Origin: Planctomycetota bacterium
GTDB lineage: Bacteria; Planctomycetota; B15-G4
Reading direction: 5' to 3'
Length of the DNA stretch: 64,000 nucleotides
NCBI GenBank assembly: GCA_021604805.1
Contig: BQJR01000002.1
Span: 766,665-830,664 of the forward strand
Shown here: one piece after another, positions 16,709 to 27,895 of the stretch
Position numbering within the stretch: the first letter of the stretch is position 1
How the letters are laid out: each line of letters opens with the position of its first letter
Notes under the pieces: generated by a model
What the model was told of the DNA's origin: nothing
Database searches by the model: none
Seen by the model: only the letters and a program-made list of their open reading frames with translations
Made by a program: the position numbers and the translations under genes

Positions 16709-19700
16709 GTGTTGCGAGCCTCTACCTTTGTGTTGTCGTGTCTGGTCGGATTGTCGACCGCCGCTGCCGCCCAGCAGCCCCAGCCGCCCACCTTTGCGCC
16801 CCGCGAGGCGGCGCGCGCCTTCCAGGAGCGGCACGGCGAGAACTGGCGTGTGCGCTTCGACGGCGTGCGCGGCGTGCCCGAGCACATCTTCGGCAGCCAG
16901 CTGCAGACCACCGCGCGTGGCGACGACGACGCCTCGCTGGTTCGCGCCGCGCGCACGGCACTGCGCGAACTCACCGGCGCCACCGGCGTGCTGCCCAGCG
17001 AACTCGAACTCGTGCAGGTGAAGCGCATGCAGCTCTCGCGCGGCGGCACGAGCGACAAGATCAGCGTGAAGTTCCGTCAGCTCGTGTCGGGAGTGGTCGT
17101 GCACGGCGGCGTGGTCCACGTGTTGTTCGACGCGAGCGGCAAGCTGCTCAGCATCGACAACCAAGCGCTGCCGCAAGTGCGCGGGATGAACGTCGTCGCC
17201 GACGTGAACATCGACCGCGCCACCGCAGCAGCGCGCGCCGCCTTCCAACTCGAGACGGGCCTCGTCGCGCAAGACACGAACTTCGACGACTACGTGATCT
17301 GGGGCCCGCGCATCGACCCGAGCAAGGCCGCGCTGCCCACCACCGCGGCCTACGTGATCCGCGTGTCGGCGCCGACCGGGCCGTCGGGCAGCACGCCCGC
17401 CGATCGCAGCTACGTGGTCGCGTCGCGCGGCAGCGAAGTCGTGCTCGACAGCTGGAGCAACGTGCACTCCTTCGATCTCGACGGCAACATCAAGGGCTGG
17501 GCGCAAGCCGGCCTGTTGCCCGACGGCGTGGATCCCGAAGTGCTGCAGAACCTGAAAGACGTGCGCGTGAGTGCCTCGGGCGAACCCGACGTGTTCACCG
17601 ACGCGAACGGCAACTTCACGTTCCCGGGCGTGAACAGCACCAAGACCGTGACCGCGCGCCTCGACGGTCAGTTCTCCACCATCGACAACCAGTCGGGCGG
17701 CGACCTCTCGCTCTCGACCAGTGTGAGCCCCGGCGTGTTCGAGAACATCGTGCTCAACGCGGGCATGACCGAGACCCAAACCGCCGAGCTCAACGCGCAC
17801 ATGTCGGTGAACGAGATGCGCGACTACCTCAAGAGCGTGGACCCGACGGCCACTGAACTCGACTTCCAGATCGAGTCGAACGTGAACATCGGCCTGACCT
17901 GCAACGCCTTCTACAATGGCGTTTCGCTCAACTACTACGTGGAAGGCGAGAGCGCCACGACCCCCGGCACCTTCTGCCGCAACACGGCCTACAGCACCGT
18001 GGCCTATCACGAAGAAGGTCACTGGTTGAACGACCTCTTCGACTCCACGAACCACCAGTTCGGCATGGGTGAAGGCGGCGCCGACGTGTGGGCGATGTAT
18101 GCGAGTGACAACCCGATCGTGGGTGAAGACTTCCGCTTCGACGGCGCGATCATCCGCACCGGCGAGAACATGAACCCCTTCTGCGGCGACGACAGCTTGG
18201 GTTGCTACGGCAGCTCGCCCCACGCCAACGGCCAGCCGCTGATGGGCGCGATCTGGAAGGTGCGTCGCAACCTGAAGAACACTCTGGGCGACGCAGCCGG
18301 CATCGACGTGGCCGACCAACTCATGGTCGGTTGGTACCAGGCCTTCGACGACACCTTCGTGCGCACCACGATCCAAGAACACTGGCTCGTGCTCGACGAC
18401 GACAACGGCGATCTCTCCGACGGCACGCCGCACTTCGCGCCGATCAACGCCGGCTTCGTGGAGCAAGGCTTCCCGAGCTTCCAGTTGCCGATCTTCGAGA
18501 TCAGTCACGCGCCGATCGCGCACGTGCGTCACGAAGGCAAGGTGCGCGTGCAGGCCACGATCACCGAGGAAGCAGCCGCCGCGCTCACCGGCGCCGTGGT
18601 GCACTACTCGAACGACGGCGGCGACAACTTCAGCAGCGTGGCGATGACGGACCTCGGTGGGGACCTCTACCAAGCCTTCATCCCCGGCGTCGCGTCGCCT
18701 GATCGCGTGGCTTACTTCATCGAGGCGCAGTCGGCTTCGCTGGGCAACGTGACCTTCCCGAAGCGCGGCGCCGATCGTCCTGTGTTCTACGACGTGGGCA
18801 CGCTCGCAGTCGTGGAGTTCAACGACTTCGAAGGCGCCACCGACGAAGGCTGGACGCACACCCAGCTCGCCACCCAAGACGACTGGCAGCGCGACGAGCC
18901 GCAGGGCAAGACCCTCGATCCGGGCTCGGCCTTCTCCGGTAACCTCGCCTGGGGCAACGACTTGGGCATCTCGGGCTTCAACGGTGACTATCAACCCGAC
19001 GTGCACAACGCGCTCATCTCGCCGAGCTTCAACCTGAGCGGCGTGAGCGGATCACGCCTGCGCTTCCAGCGCTGGCTCTCGGTGGAAGAGAGCGAGTTCG
19101 ACCAGGCGCGCGTGCTCGTGGACGGCAACACCGTGTGGGAGAACCCCTTCGCCGGTCACATCACCGACGCCGAGTGGATCGAGCAGGACATCGACATCTC
19201 GGCGCTCGCGGACGGCGACAGCAACGTCACGGTGAGCTTCGAGTTGGAGACCGACGGCGGCCTGCACATGGGCGGCTGGAACATCGACGACTTCTCGATC
19301 GTGTCGCTCACCGAAGTCGAGGACACAAGCTTCACGATGTACGGCGCCGGCACTCCCGGCACCAGCGGCGTGGCGGTGCTCGACGGTTCGGGTCAGGCAG
19401 TGCCCGGCGGGCCGATCAACCTCACGGTCACGGGCGCGCGGCCGAACGCCTTCGGCGCGCTGTTCGTCGGCACGGACATGATCTCGGTGATGGGCTTGGG
19501 CGGCACCGTACTCGTGGGCAACGTGGTGATGATGCCGAGCATCCCCACGAGCGCGGCGGGCAGCGTCAACGTGACCTTCATGGCACCCGACGTGATCGAC
19601 CCCATGCTCGACGGGCTGCAGATCACGCAGCAGTACTGGTTCGCGGATCCGGGCGGCGCTGCGGGCAAGGCGGCCACGCAAGGTCTGGCCTTCCAGCTCG

Positions 19701-19711
19701 ACGTGCTCTGA
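16709..19711 (+). CDS. Secreted HEEGH zinc metallopeptidase, multi-domain
   Basis: This 1000-residue exported protein has a signal peptide (ending TAAAAQQ), an FTP/thermolysin-type propeptide region to about residue 250 (GVVHVLFDASGKLLSID) and a carboxypeptidase-regulatory-like beta domain (FTDANGNFTFPGVNS). The peptidase core follows, with HEEGH at 434-438 and a downstream GEGGADVW giving the third zinc ligand candidate Glu455. A PNG/jelly-roll-like region (ATDEGWTHTQ, WNIDDFSIVSL) and a C-terminal domain with GAGTPGTSG complete it; that last domain resembles the end of the matrixin-type protein at 31023-32912. It probably degrades extracellular protein. GTG 16709 with AGGAG 7 bases upstream is preferred over GTG 16637. 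The nearest family is M36-like, not certain. Confidence 0.75.
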   Translation: MLRASTFVLSCLVGLSTAAAAQQPQPPTFAPREAARAFQERHGENWRVRFDGVRGVPEHIFGSQLQTTARGDDDASLVRAARTALRELTGATGVLPSELELVQVKRMQLSRGGTSDKISVKFRQLVSGVVVHGGVVHVLFDASGKLLSIDNQALPQVRGMNVVADVNIDRATAAARAAFQLETGLVAQDTNFDDYVIWGPRIDPSKAALPTTAAYVIRVSAPTGPSGSTPADRSYVVASRGSEVVLDSWSNVHSFDLDGNIKGWAQAGLLPDGVDPEVLQNLKDVRVSASGEPDVFTDANGNFTFPGVNSTKTVTARLDGQFSTIDNQSGGDLSLSTSVSPGVFENIVLNAGMTETQTAELNAHMSVNEMRDYLKSVDPTATELDFQIESNVNIGLTCNAFYNGVSLNYYVEGESATTPGTFCRNTAYSTVAYHEEGHWLNDLFDSTNHQFGMGEGGADVWAMYASDNPIVGEDFRFDGAIIRTGENMNPFCGDDSLGCYGSSPHANGQPLMGAIWKVRRNLKNTLGDAAGIDVADQLMVGWYQAFDDTFVRTTIQEHWLVLDDDNGDLSDGTPHFAPINAGFVEQGFPSFQLPIFEISHAPIAHVRHEGKVRVQATITEEAAAALTGAVVHYSNDGGDNFSSVAMTDLGGDLYQAFIPGVASPDRVAYFIEAQSASLGNVTFPKRGADRPVFYDVGTLAVVEFNDFEGATDEGWTHTQLATQDDWQRDEPQGKTLDPGSAFSGNLAWGNDLGISGFNGDYQPDVHNALISPSFNLSGVSGSRLRFQRWLSVEESEFDQARVLVDGNTVWENPFAGHITDAEWIEQDIDISALADGDSNVTVSFELETDGGLHMGGWNIDDFSIVSLTEVEDTSFTMYGAGTPGTSGVAVLDGSGQAVPGGPINLTVTGARPNAFGALFVGTDMISVMGLGGTVLVGNVVMMPSIPTSAAGSVNVTFMAPDVIDPMLDGLQITQQYWFADPGGAAGKAATQGLAFQLDVL

Positions 19712-19744
19712 GCCGCGGCAGGCGCGCAGTCTGCGCCAACGACT

Positions 19745-19781
19745 CGGGCCCGTCCTCACGCGCTGCGCGGGGGCGGGCCCG
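19745..19781. terminator. Hairpin between converging genes
   Basis: Two copies of the self-complementary 8-mer CGGGCCCG (19745-19752 and 19774-19781) can pair around a 21-base loop. They lie between the stop of the HEEGH peptidase gene (plus) and the stop of nuoN (minus). A weak T-containing stretch follows on the plus side. It may terminate both directions; there is no strong T tract. Confidence 0.4.
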
Positions 19782-19868
19782 GTTCAATTCACAACGACGG
19801 CGCGCGGCGTGCTGCGTTGCGCACGGCTTGCGCGGTGCGACGGCCTGCGCGGCGCGCGTCGCCTCGAC

Positions 19869-21368
19869 TCAGAGTGGCGAGGCTTCGGCCCAGACGATCA
19901 GCACGTCGCTGAACGTGTACCAGATGGTGGCGCCGGCCAACGCGAAGAGGCTCGCGTAGGCGATCACGGGCACGAGGCCCTTGTGCGGCGTGCCGGGCAC
20001 GACCGTCTGCTCACCGCGCAGGAACAGGGCGCGCGCCACCTTGAAGTAGTAGTAGAGCGCCACGACCGCGTTGAGCGAGGCCACGACGGCCAGCCACTCG
20101 AGGCCGCCGGCCCAACTCGCCTTCAGCAGGTAGAGCTTGCCCACGAAGCCCACCGTGGGCGGCAAGCCCGTGAGCGACACGAGGAACACGACCATGGCGC
20201 CGCACACGTAGGGCGCCGACCAGGCGAGGCCTTGGTAGTCGTCGGTGTCTTCGGCGCCGAAGCGGTTCGCGAGGTACATCGCGCAACCGAAGGCGCCGAT
20301 GGTCGCGAGGTAGTACGTCGCCATGTAGAAGAGCAGCGATTCGCGGCCCATGTCGGCAGTGGCTTCGTCGCCCACGAGCATCACGGCCACACCCATGAGC
20401 AGGTAGCCGGCGTGCGCGATCGACGAGTAGCCGAGCAGGCGCTTCACGTTGCGCTGCAGCACGGCCGTGATGTTGCCGTAGGTCATCGTGACGGCGGCGA
20501 GCACGGCCACGATCCAGCCGAGCGACTCGAGCAGCTCGTAGGGTTCTTGACCGGCGAGGAAGACTGCGTCGACGAAGCGCACGAGCACGCCGAAGGCCGC
20601 CGCCTTGGAGACCACCGCGAGCAGCGTGGTCACCGGCGTGGGCGCGCCTTCGTACACGTCGGGTGCCCAGAAGTGGAACGGGAACACCGAGGCCTTGAAG
20701 AACAGACCGACGAACACGAGCACGGTGGCCATCACCATCCCGAAGCCCGGGGCGTTGTCGCCCAGCACGTCGAGCGCGAGGCGATGGCCGATCTCGGAGA
20801 GGTTCATCGAACCCGTGAGGCCCCAGACCAGGCTGAAGCCGAAGGTCATGATCGCCGACGCCACGGCGCCGTAGATCAGGTACTTGAGCGCGGCCTCCGA
20901 AGAGCGGCGCTCCTTGCGCTGCCAACCCGCGAGCAGGTACGAGCTCAGCGAGAGCAACTCCATGCTCAGCAGCAGCATGATCAGGTTGTCGGAGGCCACG
21001 AGCAGCGACGCGCCGAGGCCGGTGCCGAGCACCATCGGGATGAACTCGTTGCGACTGCTGTCTTCCATGCCACGGAAGACGAGCCCGTGCAGGATCACGA
21101 GCCCCGTGCCGGCGAGGATGAGCGCGCGGAAGAAGGCCGCGTGCCCATCGACGGCGAGCATGCCGAAGGCGGTGCCGTCGCTACCGCCGGTGGCGCCGTC
21201 ACTCAACTTGCAGAGCGCCATGCCCACGCCGGCGAGCGCCAAGGCGCCCACGAAGTAGCGGCCGCGCTGCCCGACGAACAAGTCGGCGATCACCGTGGCG
21301 AGGATGGCGCCCACCAGCCACATCTCGGGCGCGATGGCCGCGAAGTCGGCGAGAAGCTCGGGGCTCAT
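19869..21368 (-). CDS. nuoN: NADH-quinone oxidoreductase subunit N
   Basis: This 499-residue antiporter-like proton-pumping subunit of complex I has about 14 membrane helices. Typical segments are MELLSLSSYLLAGWQRKE with EAALKYLIYGAVASAIM, PFHFWAPDVYEGAPTPVTT, and KRLLGYSSIAHAGYLLMG, with VSLTGLPPTVGFVGKLYL near the C-terminus. The conserved Lys and Glu of the pump channel are within these segments. It is the last gene of the nuoA-N operon, 25 bases after nuoM. ATG 21368 has AGGAG 7 bases upstream; the longer frame to 21464 overlaps nuoM and is rejected. Confidence 0.95.
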   Translation of the reverse strand: MSPELLADFAAIAPEMWLVGAILATVIADLFVGQRGRYFVGALALAGVGMALCKLSDGATGGSDGTAFGMLAVDGHAAFFRALILAGTGLVILHGLVFRGMEDSSRNEFIPMVLGTGLGASLLVASDNLIMLLLSMELLSLSSYLLAGWQRKERRSSEAALKYLIYGAVASAIMTFGFSLVWGLTGSMNLSEIGHRLALDVLGDNAPGFGMVMATVLVFVGLFFKASVFPFHFWAPDVYEGAPTPVTTLLAVVSKAAAFGVLVRFVDAVFLAGQEPYELLESLGWIVAVLAAVTMTYGNITAVLQRNVKRLLGYSSIAHAGYLLMGVAVMLVGDEATADMGRESLLFYMATYYLATIGAFGCAMYLANRFGAEDTDDYQGLAWSAPYVCGAMVVFLVSLTGLPPTVGFVGKLYLLKASWAGGLEWLAVVASLNAVVALYYYFKVARALFLRGEQTVVPGTPHKGLVPVIAYASLFALAGATIWYTFSDVLIVWAEASPL

Positions 21369-21393
21369 GCTGATCTCCTGGACTCGAGCCGGC

Positions 21394-22935
21394 TCAGACG
21401 AAGAGCTGGCGCAGGGCCTCGATGGTGGCGTCCATGTGGCCGAGCAGGAGCATCGGCGCCACACCGAGCAACACGCACAGGAAGGCGAGCGGTGCCATGA
21501 CGAAGATCTCGCGGCCCGTCACGTCGGGGAAGCTCTTGTACTTCTCGTTGAGCGGACCGAGGAACACGCGCTGCAGCGTCCACAGCAAGAAGGCTGCGGT
21601 GACGACGATGCCGAGCACCGCCAGCGAGGTGAGCACCGGGTGCACGCCCCACGCGCCGATCAACACGAGCGCCTCGCTCACGAAGCCGGACATGCCGGGC
21701 AAGCCGAGCGCCGCGAAGAAGCCGAGCGTGGTGATGCCCGTGTACTTGGGCGCCACCGAGGCCAAGCCGCCGAAGCCCTCGATCTCGCGGTGGTGCGCGC
21801 GGTCGTAGGCCACGCCCACGATGAGGAAGAGCAGCGCCGAGCTCGTGCCGTGCGTGAACATCTGCATGGCGGCGCCTTGCAGACCAGCGTGCGTGAAGGC
21901 GCTGGCGCCGAGCAGCACGTAGCCCATGTGACTCACGGACGAGTAGGCCACCATGCGCTTGAAGTCGGTCTGCGCCATGGCGACGAAGGCGCCGTAGAGG
22001 ATCGACACCAAGCCGATCACGGCGCCGATCGTGGCGAAGTCCATGGCCACGTCGGGGAACATCCCGAGGTTGATGCGCAGCACGCCGTAGCAACCGAGCT
22101 TGAGCAGGATGCCGGCCAGCACCATCGAGATCGACGTGGGCGCTTCCACGTGCGCGTCGGGCAGCCAGGTGTGCAGCGGCACGATCGGGATCTTGATCGC
22201 GAAGCCGATGAAGAAGAACACGAAGATCCACTTCATGAAGGGCCAGCCGAACAGCACGCCGTCGTTGGCGAGCTGCGTGCCGTCGATGGAACCGTTCGCG
22301 ACGAGCTCGGTGAGCGCCGGGATCGAGAAGGGCGCGCTGAGCAGTTCGGGGTTCGCGAAGGTCGCCAGGTCGAAGCTCGTCACGCTCAAGTAGAGCGCGA
22401 TGATCGCGAGCAGCATCAACACCGAACCGGCGAGCGTGTAGAGGAAGAACTTGATCGCCGCGTACTCGCGACGCGTGCCGCCCCAGATGCCGATCAGGAA
22501 GTACATCGGCAGCAGCATCACTTCCCAGAACACGTAGAACAGGAAGAGGTCGAGCGAGCAGAACACGCCGAAGATGCCGGTCTCGAGCAGCAGCACCAGC
22601 ATCATGAAGCCCTTGGTGCCCTTGTCGACGTTCCAGGCCGCGAAGGGCGCCAGGAACATCAGCAGGCCGGTGAGCCACACGAGCGGGATGCTCAGTCCGT
22701 CGACGCCGAGGTGGTATTGCACGCCGAGCGCTTCGATCCAGTCGTTGACCACCGTGAACTGGTAGCCGGCGACTGTGGGGTCGAAGTCGATCCACAACTT
22801 GGTGGCGAGGATCAGCGGGATCGCCGCGACCGTTGCCGTGACCGTGCGGATCGCGTCCTTCTTATCGGAAGGCACGAGCAGCAGGGCGAGCATGCCCAAG
22901 AGCGGCGTGAAGATGATGAGGCTGAGGATGTCCAT
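21394..22935 (-). CDS. nuoM: NADH-quinone oxidoreductase subunit M
   Basis: This 513-residue membrane proton-pumping subunit of complex I has some 14 helices. Signatures are LGVDGLSIPLVWLTGLLM, VFCSLDLFLFYVFWEVMLLP (channel Glu), PIVPLHTWLPDAHVEAPTS, and KRMVAYSSVSHMGYVLLGA. It starts 11 bases after the nuoL stop and is followed by nuoN, the conserved L-M-N order. The ATG at 22935 opens directly into the first helix. Length is normal for the family. Confidence 0.96.
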   Translation of the reverse strand: MDILSLIIFTPLLGMLALLLVPSDKKDAIRTVTATVAAIPLILATKLWIDFDPTVAGYQFTVVNDWIEALGVQYHLGVDGLSIPLVWLTGLLMFLAPFAAWNVDKGTKGFMMLVLLLETGIFGVFCSLDLFLFYVFWEVMLLPMYFLIGIWGGTRREYAAIKFFLYTLAGSVLMLLAIIALYLSVTSFDLATFANPELLSAPFSIPALTELVANGSIDGTQLANDGVLFGWPFMKWIFVFFFIGFAIKIPIVPLHTWLPDAHVEAPTSISMVLAGILLKLGCYGVLRINLGMFPDVAMDFATIGAVIGLVSILYGAFVAMAQTDFKRMVAYSSVSHMGYVLLGASAFTHAGLQGAAMQMFTHGTSSALLFLIVGVAYDRAHHREIEGFGGLASVAPKYTGITTLGFFAALGLPGMSGFVSEALVLIGAWGVHPVLTSLAVLGIVVTAAFLLWTLQRVFLGPLNEKYKSFPDVTGREIFVMAPLAFLCVLLGVAPMLLLGHMDATIEALRQLFV

Positions 22936-22946
22936 GGTCGGCTCAG

Positions 22947-25265
<2,319 letters not shown>

Positions 25266-25267
25266 GT

Positions 25268-25672
25268 TCAGTCTCTCAGGCCGTCGGTGCGCGTGAGGTC
25301 GATGCTGCCGAAGTCATGGAAGATCCGGAGCACGATGGCCAGCGCCACGGCCATCTCGGCCGCCGCGAGCATCACGACGACGAGCGCCATGAGTTGACCG
25401 TCCAGGCCGTAGTCGCCGAAGCGCGCGAAGGCCACGAAGTTCAGGTTGGCCGCATTCAGGATGAGCTCCGTGCCCATGAGCACGTAGAGCGCATTGCGGC
25501 GGGTGAGGATCGTGGCGACACCGAGCACGAAGAGGATGCCCGAGACCACGAGGTAGGCGTCGAGTCGCTCCACGAAGGGCGCGGCGGCGACGCTGGCGTC
25601 GGCGGCGACCTCTTCAACTTGCACGACGGCCGAGTTGAGCGGAGCGGCCAGGCTCTTGAGCGTTGCGAGCAT
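25268..25672 (-). CDS. nuoK: NADH-quinone oxidoreductase subunit K
   Basis: This 134-residue three-helix complex I subunit has the usual LSGILF-type first helix (VVSGILFVLGVATILTRR), the MGTELILNAANLNFVAFAR helix with its conserved Glu, and VVVMLAAAEMAVALAIV with the second Glu. These glutamates line the E-channel. Family members are about 100 residues; this one has about 33 extra N-terminal residues of mixed hydrophobic/acidic character. No internal ATG fits the family start, so the extension may be real. The ATG overlaps the nuoJ stop by one base. Confidence 0.94.
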   Translation of the reverse strand: MLATLKSLAAPLNSAVVQVEEVAADASVAAAPFVERLDAYLVVSGILFVLGVATILTRRNALYVLMGTELILNAANLNFVAFARFGDYGLDGQLMALVVVMLAAAEMAVALAIVLRIFHDFGSIDLTRTDGLRD

Positions 25673-26184
25673 CAGGCGGCCCCCTCGTCGCTGGACCCAC
25701 GACGCGCCACCGTGACCGCGCCGATCAAGACCAGCAACAGCAACACGGCCGCGACCTCGAAGGGCAGCAGGAACACGTCGGGATCGAGGAAGGCCTCGCC
25801 GATGCGCTCAGTGGTGGGCGCGGCCTCGGCGGCGTCGACCCCGAGCTCACTGACCACGGCGTACACGCCGCGGAGTGTGTTGAGCATGAAGTAGGCCAGC
25901 ATGCCGACCACGGGCGCCATGAGCATGTAGCGGAAGGTGGAGATGCGCGCGCTGTCGCGCGTGGTGAGCATCACGCCGAAGAGCAGCAGCACGGTGACGC
26001 CGCCCACGTAGAGCAGCAGTTGCAGCGCGCCGAGGAAGTCCGCGCCGAGCGTCCAGTAGAGCCCGGCGATGCCGAACAGCGCGCCGACCAGCGCGAAGGC
26101 TGAGTGCACGATGCTGTGGTGGAACGCCATCACCAGACCGCCGATCACGGCCAGCGCAGCGAAGACCAAGAACATGAAGTCCAT
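25672..26184 (-). CDS. nuoJ: NADH-quinone oxidoreductase subunit J
   Basis: This 170-residue five-helix membrane subunit of complex I has FALVGALFGIAGLYWTLGAD and FLGALQLLLYVGGVTVLLLF, whose pi-bulge helix and YVGG are characteristic, followed by GVMLTTRD. The C-terminal third is variable as usual, ending in an LLVLIGAV helix. It overlaps nuoI and nuoK by one base each (TGATG). Normal length. Confidence 0.94.
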   Translation of the reverse strand: MDFMFLVFAALAVIGGLVMAFHHSIVHSAFALVGALFGIAGLYWTLGADFLGALQLLLYVGGVTVLLLFGVMLTTRDSARISTFRYMLMAPVVGMLAYFMLNTLRGVYAVVSELGVDAAEAAPTTERIGEAFLDPDVFLLPFEVAAVLLLLVLIGAVTVARRGSSDEGAA

Positions 26185-26741
26185 CAGCTGCCCTTCTTCA
26201 AGCGGGCCTTGATGGCGGCGATCTGGGCGGCCTTGTCTGCGCCACCCTTCTTCGACTCCTGCTGCTTCTTGGCCTGCACCGCGGTGGGCTTGCCGTCGAG
26301 CGCGGCCTGGTCTTCAGGGCGCAGGCCGGTCCAGGTGAGCAGGTCCTCGACCATGTCGTCGTTGGAGTCGGTGGCCATCTCGTACTCCGACGTCATGTGG
26401 ATGCAGTCGACGGGGCACGGCGGGATGCAGAACTCACAGAAGATGCACTTCTTGTAGTCGATCGAGAACTTTTCCCACTCGAGCTTGCGCCCGTGGTGCT
26501 CCGCCTCGATCTCGATGCAGTCGACCGGGCAAGCCTTCGCGCACAAGTGGCAGTCGATGCACTTCTCTTGCTCGAGGATGTGCATGCCGCGGTAGGTGGG
26601 CGGGACCGGCTTGGTCTCGTGCGGGTACATCACCGTGATCGGCGGCTCGCTCGTGAAGTGACGCAGCGTGACCGACATACCCTTGGCGGTCGTGCCAAGC
26701 GCACTGGTGATGTTGCCGAAGTAGTCGCGGATCGAACCCAT
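26184..26741 (-). CDS. nuoI: NADH-quinone oxidoreductase subunit I (two 4Fe-4S clusters)
   Basis: This 185-residue ferredoxin-like subunit carries clusters N6a and N6b in the peripheral arm. Two CxxCxxCxxxCP motifs are present: CIDCHLCAKACPVDCIEI and CIFCEFCIPPCPVDCIHM. The last 30 or so residues are a Lys/Ala/Gln-rich tail (KAAQIAAIKARLKKGS) not needed for the fold. A very similar motif ends the NuoC protein of the same operon. It starts 21 bases after nuoH, whose order (H before I) is normal, and overlaps nuoJ by one base. Confidence 0.95.
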   Translation of the reverse strand: MGSIRDYFGNITSALGTTAKGMSVTLRHFTSEPPITVMYPHETKPVPPTYRGMHILEQEKCIDCHLCAKACPVDCIEIEAEHHGRKLEWEKFSIDYKKCIFCEFCIPPCPVDCIHMTSEYEMATDSNDDMVEDLLTWTGLRPEDQAALDGKPTAVQAKKQQESKKGGADKAAQIAAIKARLKKGS

Positions 26742-26762
26742 CGCGATGTCCCTAGTGAACCA

Positions 26763-27893
26763 CTAGTGGGGGAGCCAGCCCCAACCGAAGGCCTCGAAGC
26801 ACGCCGTGCCGATCACGGTGACGAGGCCCCACGGAAGCAGGTACTTGTATCCAAGCGCCATGACTTGGTCGACGCGCAGACGCGGCAAGGTCCAGCGCAG
26901 CCACATCTGGATGAAGATGAAGAAGAAGGTCTTGAGCAGCAGCACCACGATGCCGAGGTGCGTGCGCAGGAAGTCGCCGATGCCGCTGATCACGGACGGC
27001 TCGCCCGCCGCGGCGCGCTCGGCGTAGGTCGCCCAGTTGCCGATGTCGCCGATGTTGAACGGGAGCGTGGTGCCGCCGAAGAACAAGGTGGCCATCAGCA
27101 CCGAAGCCACGAACATCGAGGCGTACTCCTCCAAGAAGAAGAAGGAGAAGCGCATGCCCGAGTACTCGGTGTGGAAGCCCGACACGAGCTCAGACTCAGC
27201 TTCCGGCAGATCGAAGGGCGCGCGCTTGCAGCCCGCCAGCGACGAGATGAAGAAGCACAGCGCAGCCACCGGCATGAACGGGTTGTGCAGGATCAGCCAG
27301 CCGTGGTTGGCCTGATAGGTGTTGAAGTCACCGAGCTGGAAAGACCCCACGATCAAGATCGGGCCGATCAGCGCCGTGGCCGAAGGCAGCTCGTAGGAGA
27401 CGACCTGCGCTGCCTCACGCACCGCGCCGAACAGGCTGTACTTCGAGTTGCTGGCCCAGCCCGCCATGATCACGCCGATCACTTCCACGGCGGCGATCGA
27501 GATCAGGAAGAACACGCCGAGGTTCAGGCTCGCGATCTGAATGCCCGCAGCGAACGGGATCACGATGAAGCCCGCGAACACACCGCAGAACACCACCGCA
27601 GGCGCGATGGCGAACAGGAACTTGTTCGCCTGGCTCGGGAAGATGTCTTCCTTGAAGAGCAGCTTCAGCGCGTCGGCGACACTCTGCGCCCAGCCGTGCC
27701 AGCCGCCGGTCTCCATCGGGCCGTAGCGCACCTGCATGTGCGCAGCGACTTTGCGCTCCATCCAGATCGCGAACATCGCGTAGACGGTGATGAAGCCGAG
27801 CAGGCTCCCGATGCACACCGCGTAGGCCATGCTCAGCGGGAGCACGCCCTCGAGGCCGGTCAGGTCGGAGAGGAAGGCAACGAGCGCGTTCAT
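26763..27893 (-). CDS. nuoH: NADH-quinone oxidoreductase subunit H
   Basis: This 376-residue membrane subunit forms much of the quinone chamber of complex I. Signatures are WMERKVAAHMQVRYGPMETG, DALKLLFKEDIFP, LPSATALIGPILI and RAPFDLPEAESELVSGFHTE followed by YSGMRF. The acidic residues of the E-channel entry are in the last two. It follows nuoD after 2 bases, so there is no space for nuoE, nuoF or nuoG between D and H. The ATG at 27893 is followed at once by the first helix. Confidence 0.96.
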   Translation of the reverse strand: MNALVAFLSDLTGLEGVLPLSMAYAVCIGSLLGFITVYAMFAIWMERKVAAHMQVRYGPMETGGWHGWAQSVADALKLLFKEDIFPSQANKFLFAIAPAVVFCGVFAGFIVIPFAAGIQIASLNLGVFFLISIAAVEVIGVIMAGWASNSKYSLFGAVREAAQVVSYELPSATALIGPILIVGSFQLGDFNTYQANHGWLILHNPFMPVAALCFFISSLAGCKRAPFDLPEAESELVSGFHTEYSGMRFSFFFLEEYASMFVASVLMATLFFGGTTLPFNIGDIGNWATYAERAAAGEPSVISGIGDFLRTHLGIVVLLLKTFFFIFIQMWLRWTLPRLRVDQVMALGYKYLLPWGLVTVIGTACFEAFGWGWLPH

Positions 27894-27895
27894 GT

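Noticed and set aside
16385..19006. 873-codon frame antisense to the HEEGH peptidase gene
   Set aside because: Composition is Val/Ala/His/Gly-rich shadow sequence with no domain, and the sense protein has clear signal and catalytic motifs.
27894..27895. A hidden nuoEFG set or frameshifted remnant between nuoD and nuoH
   Set aside because: Only two bases separate the genes, so nothing can be hidden there.
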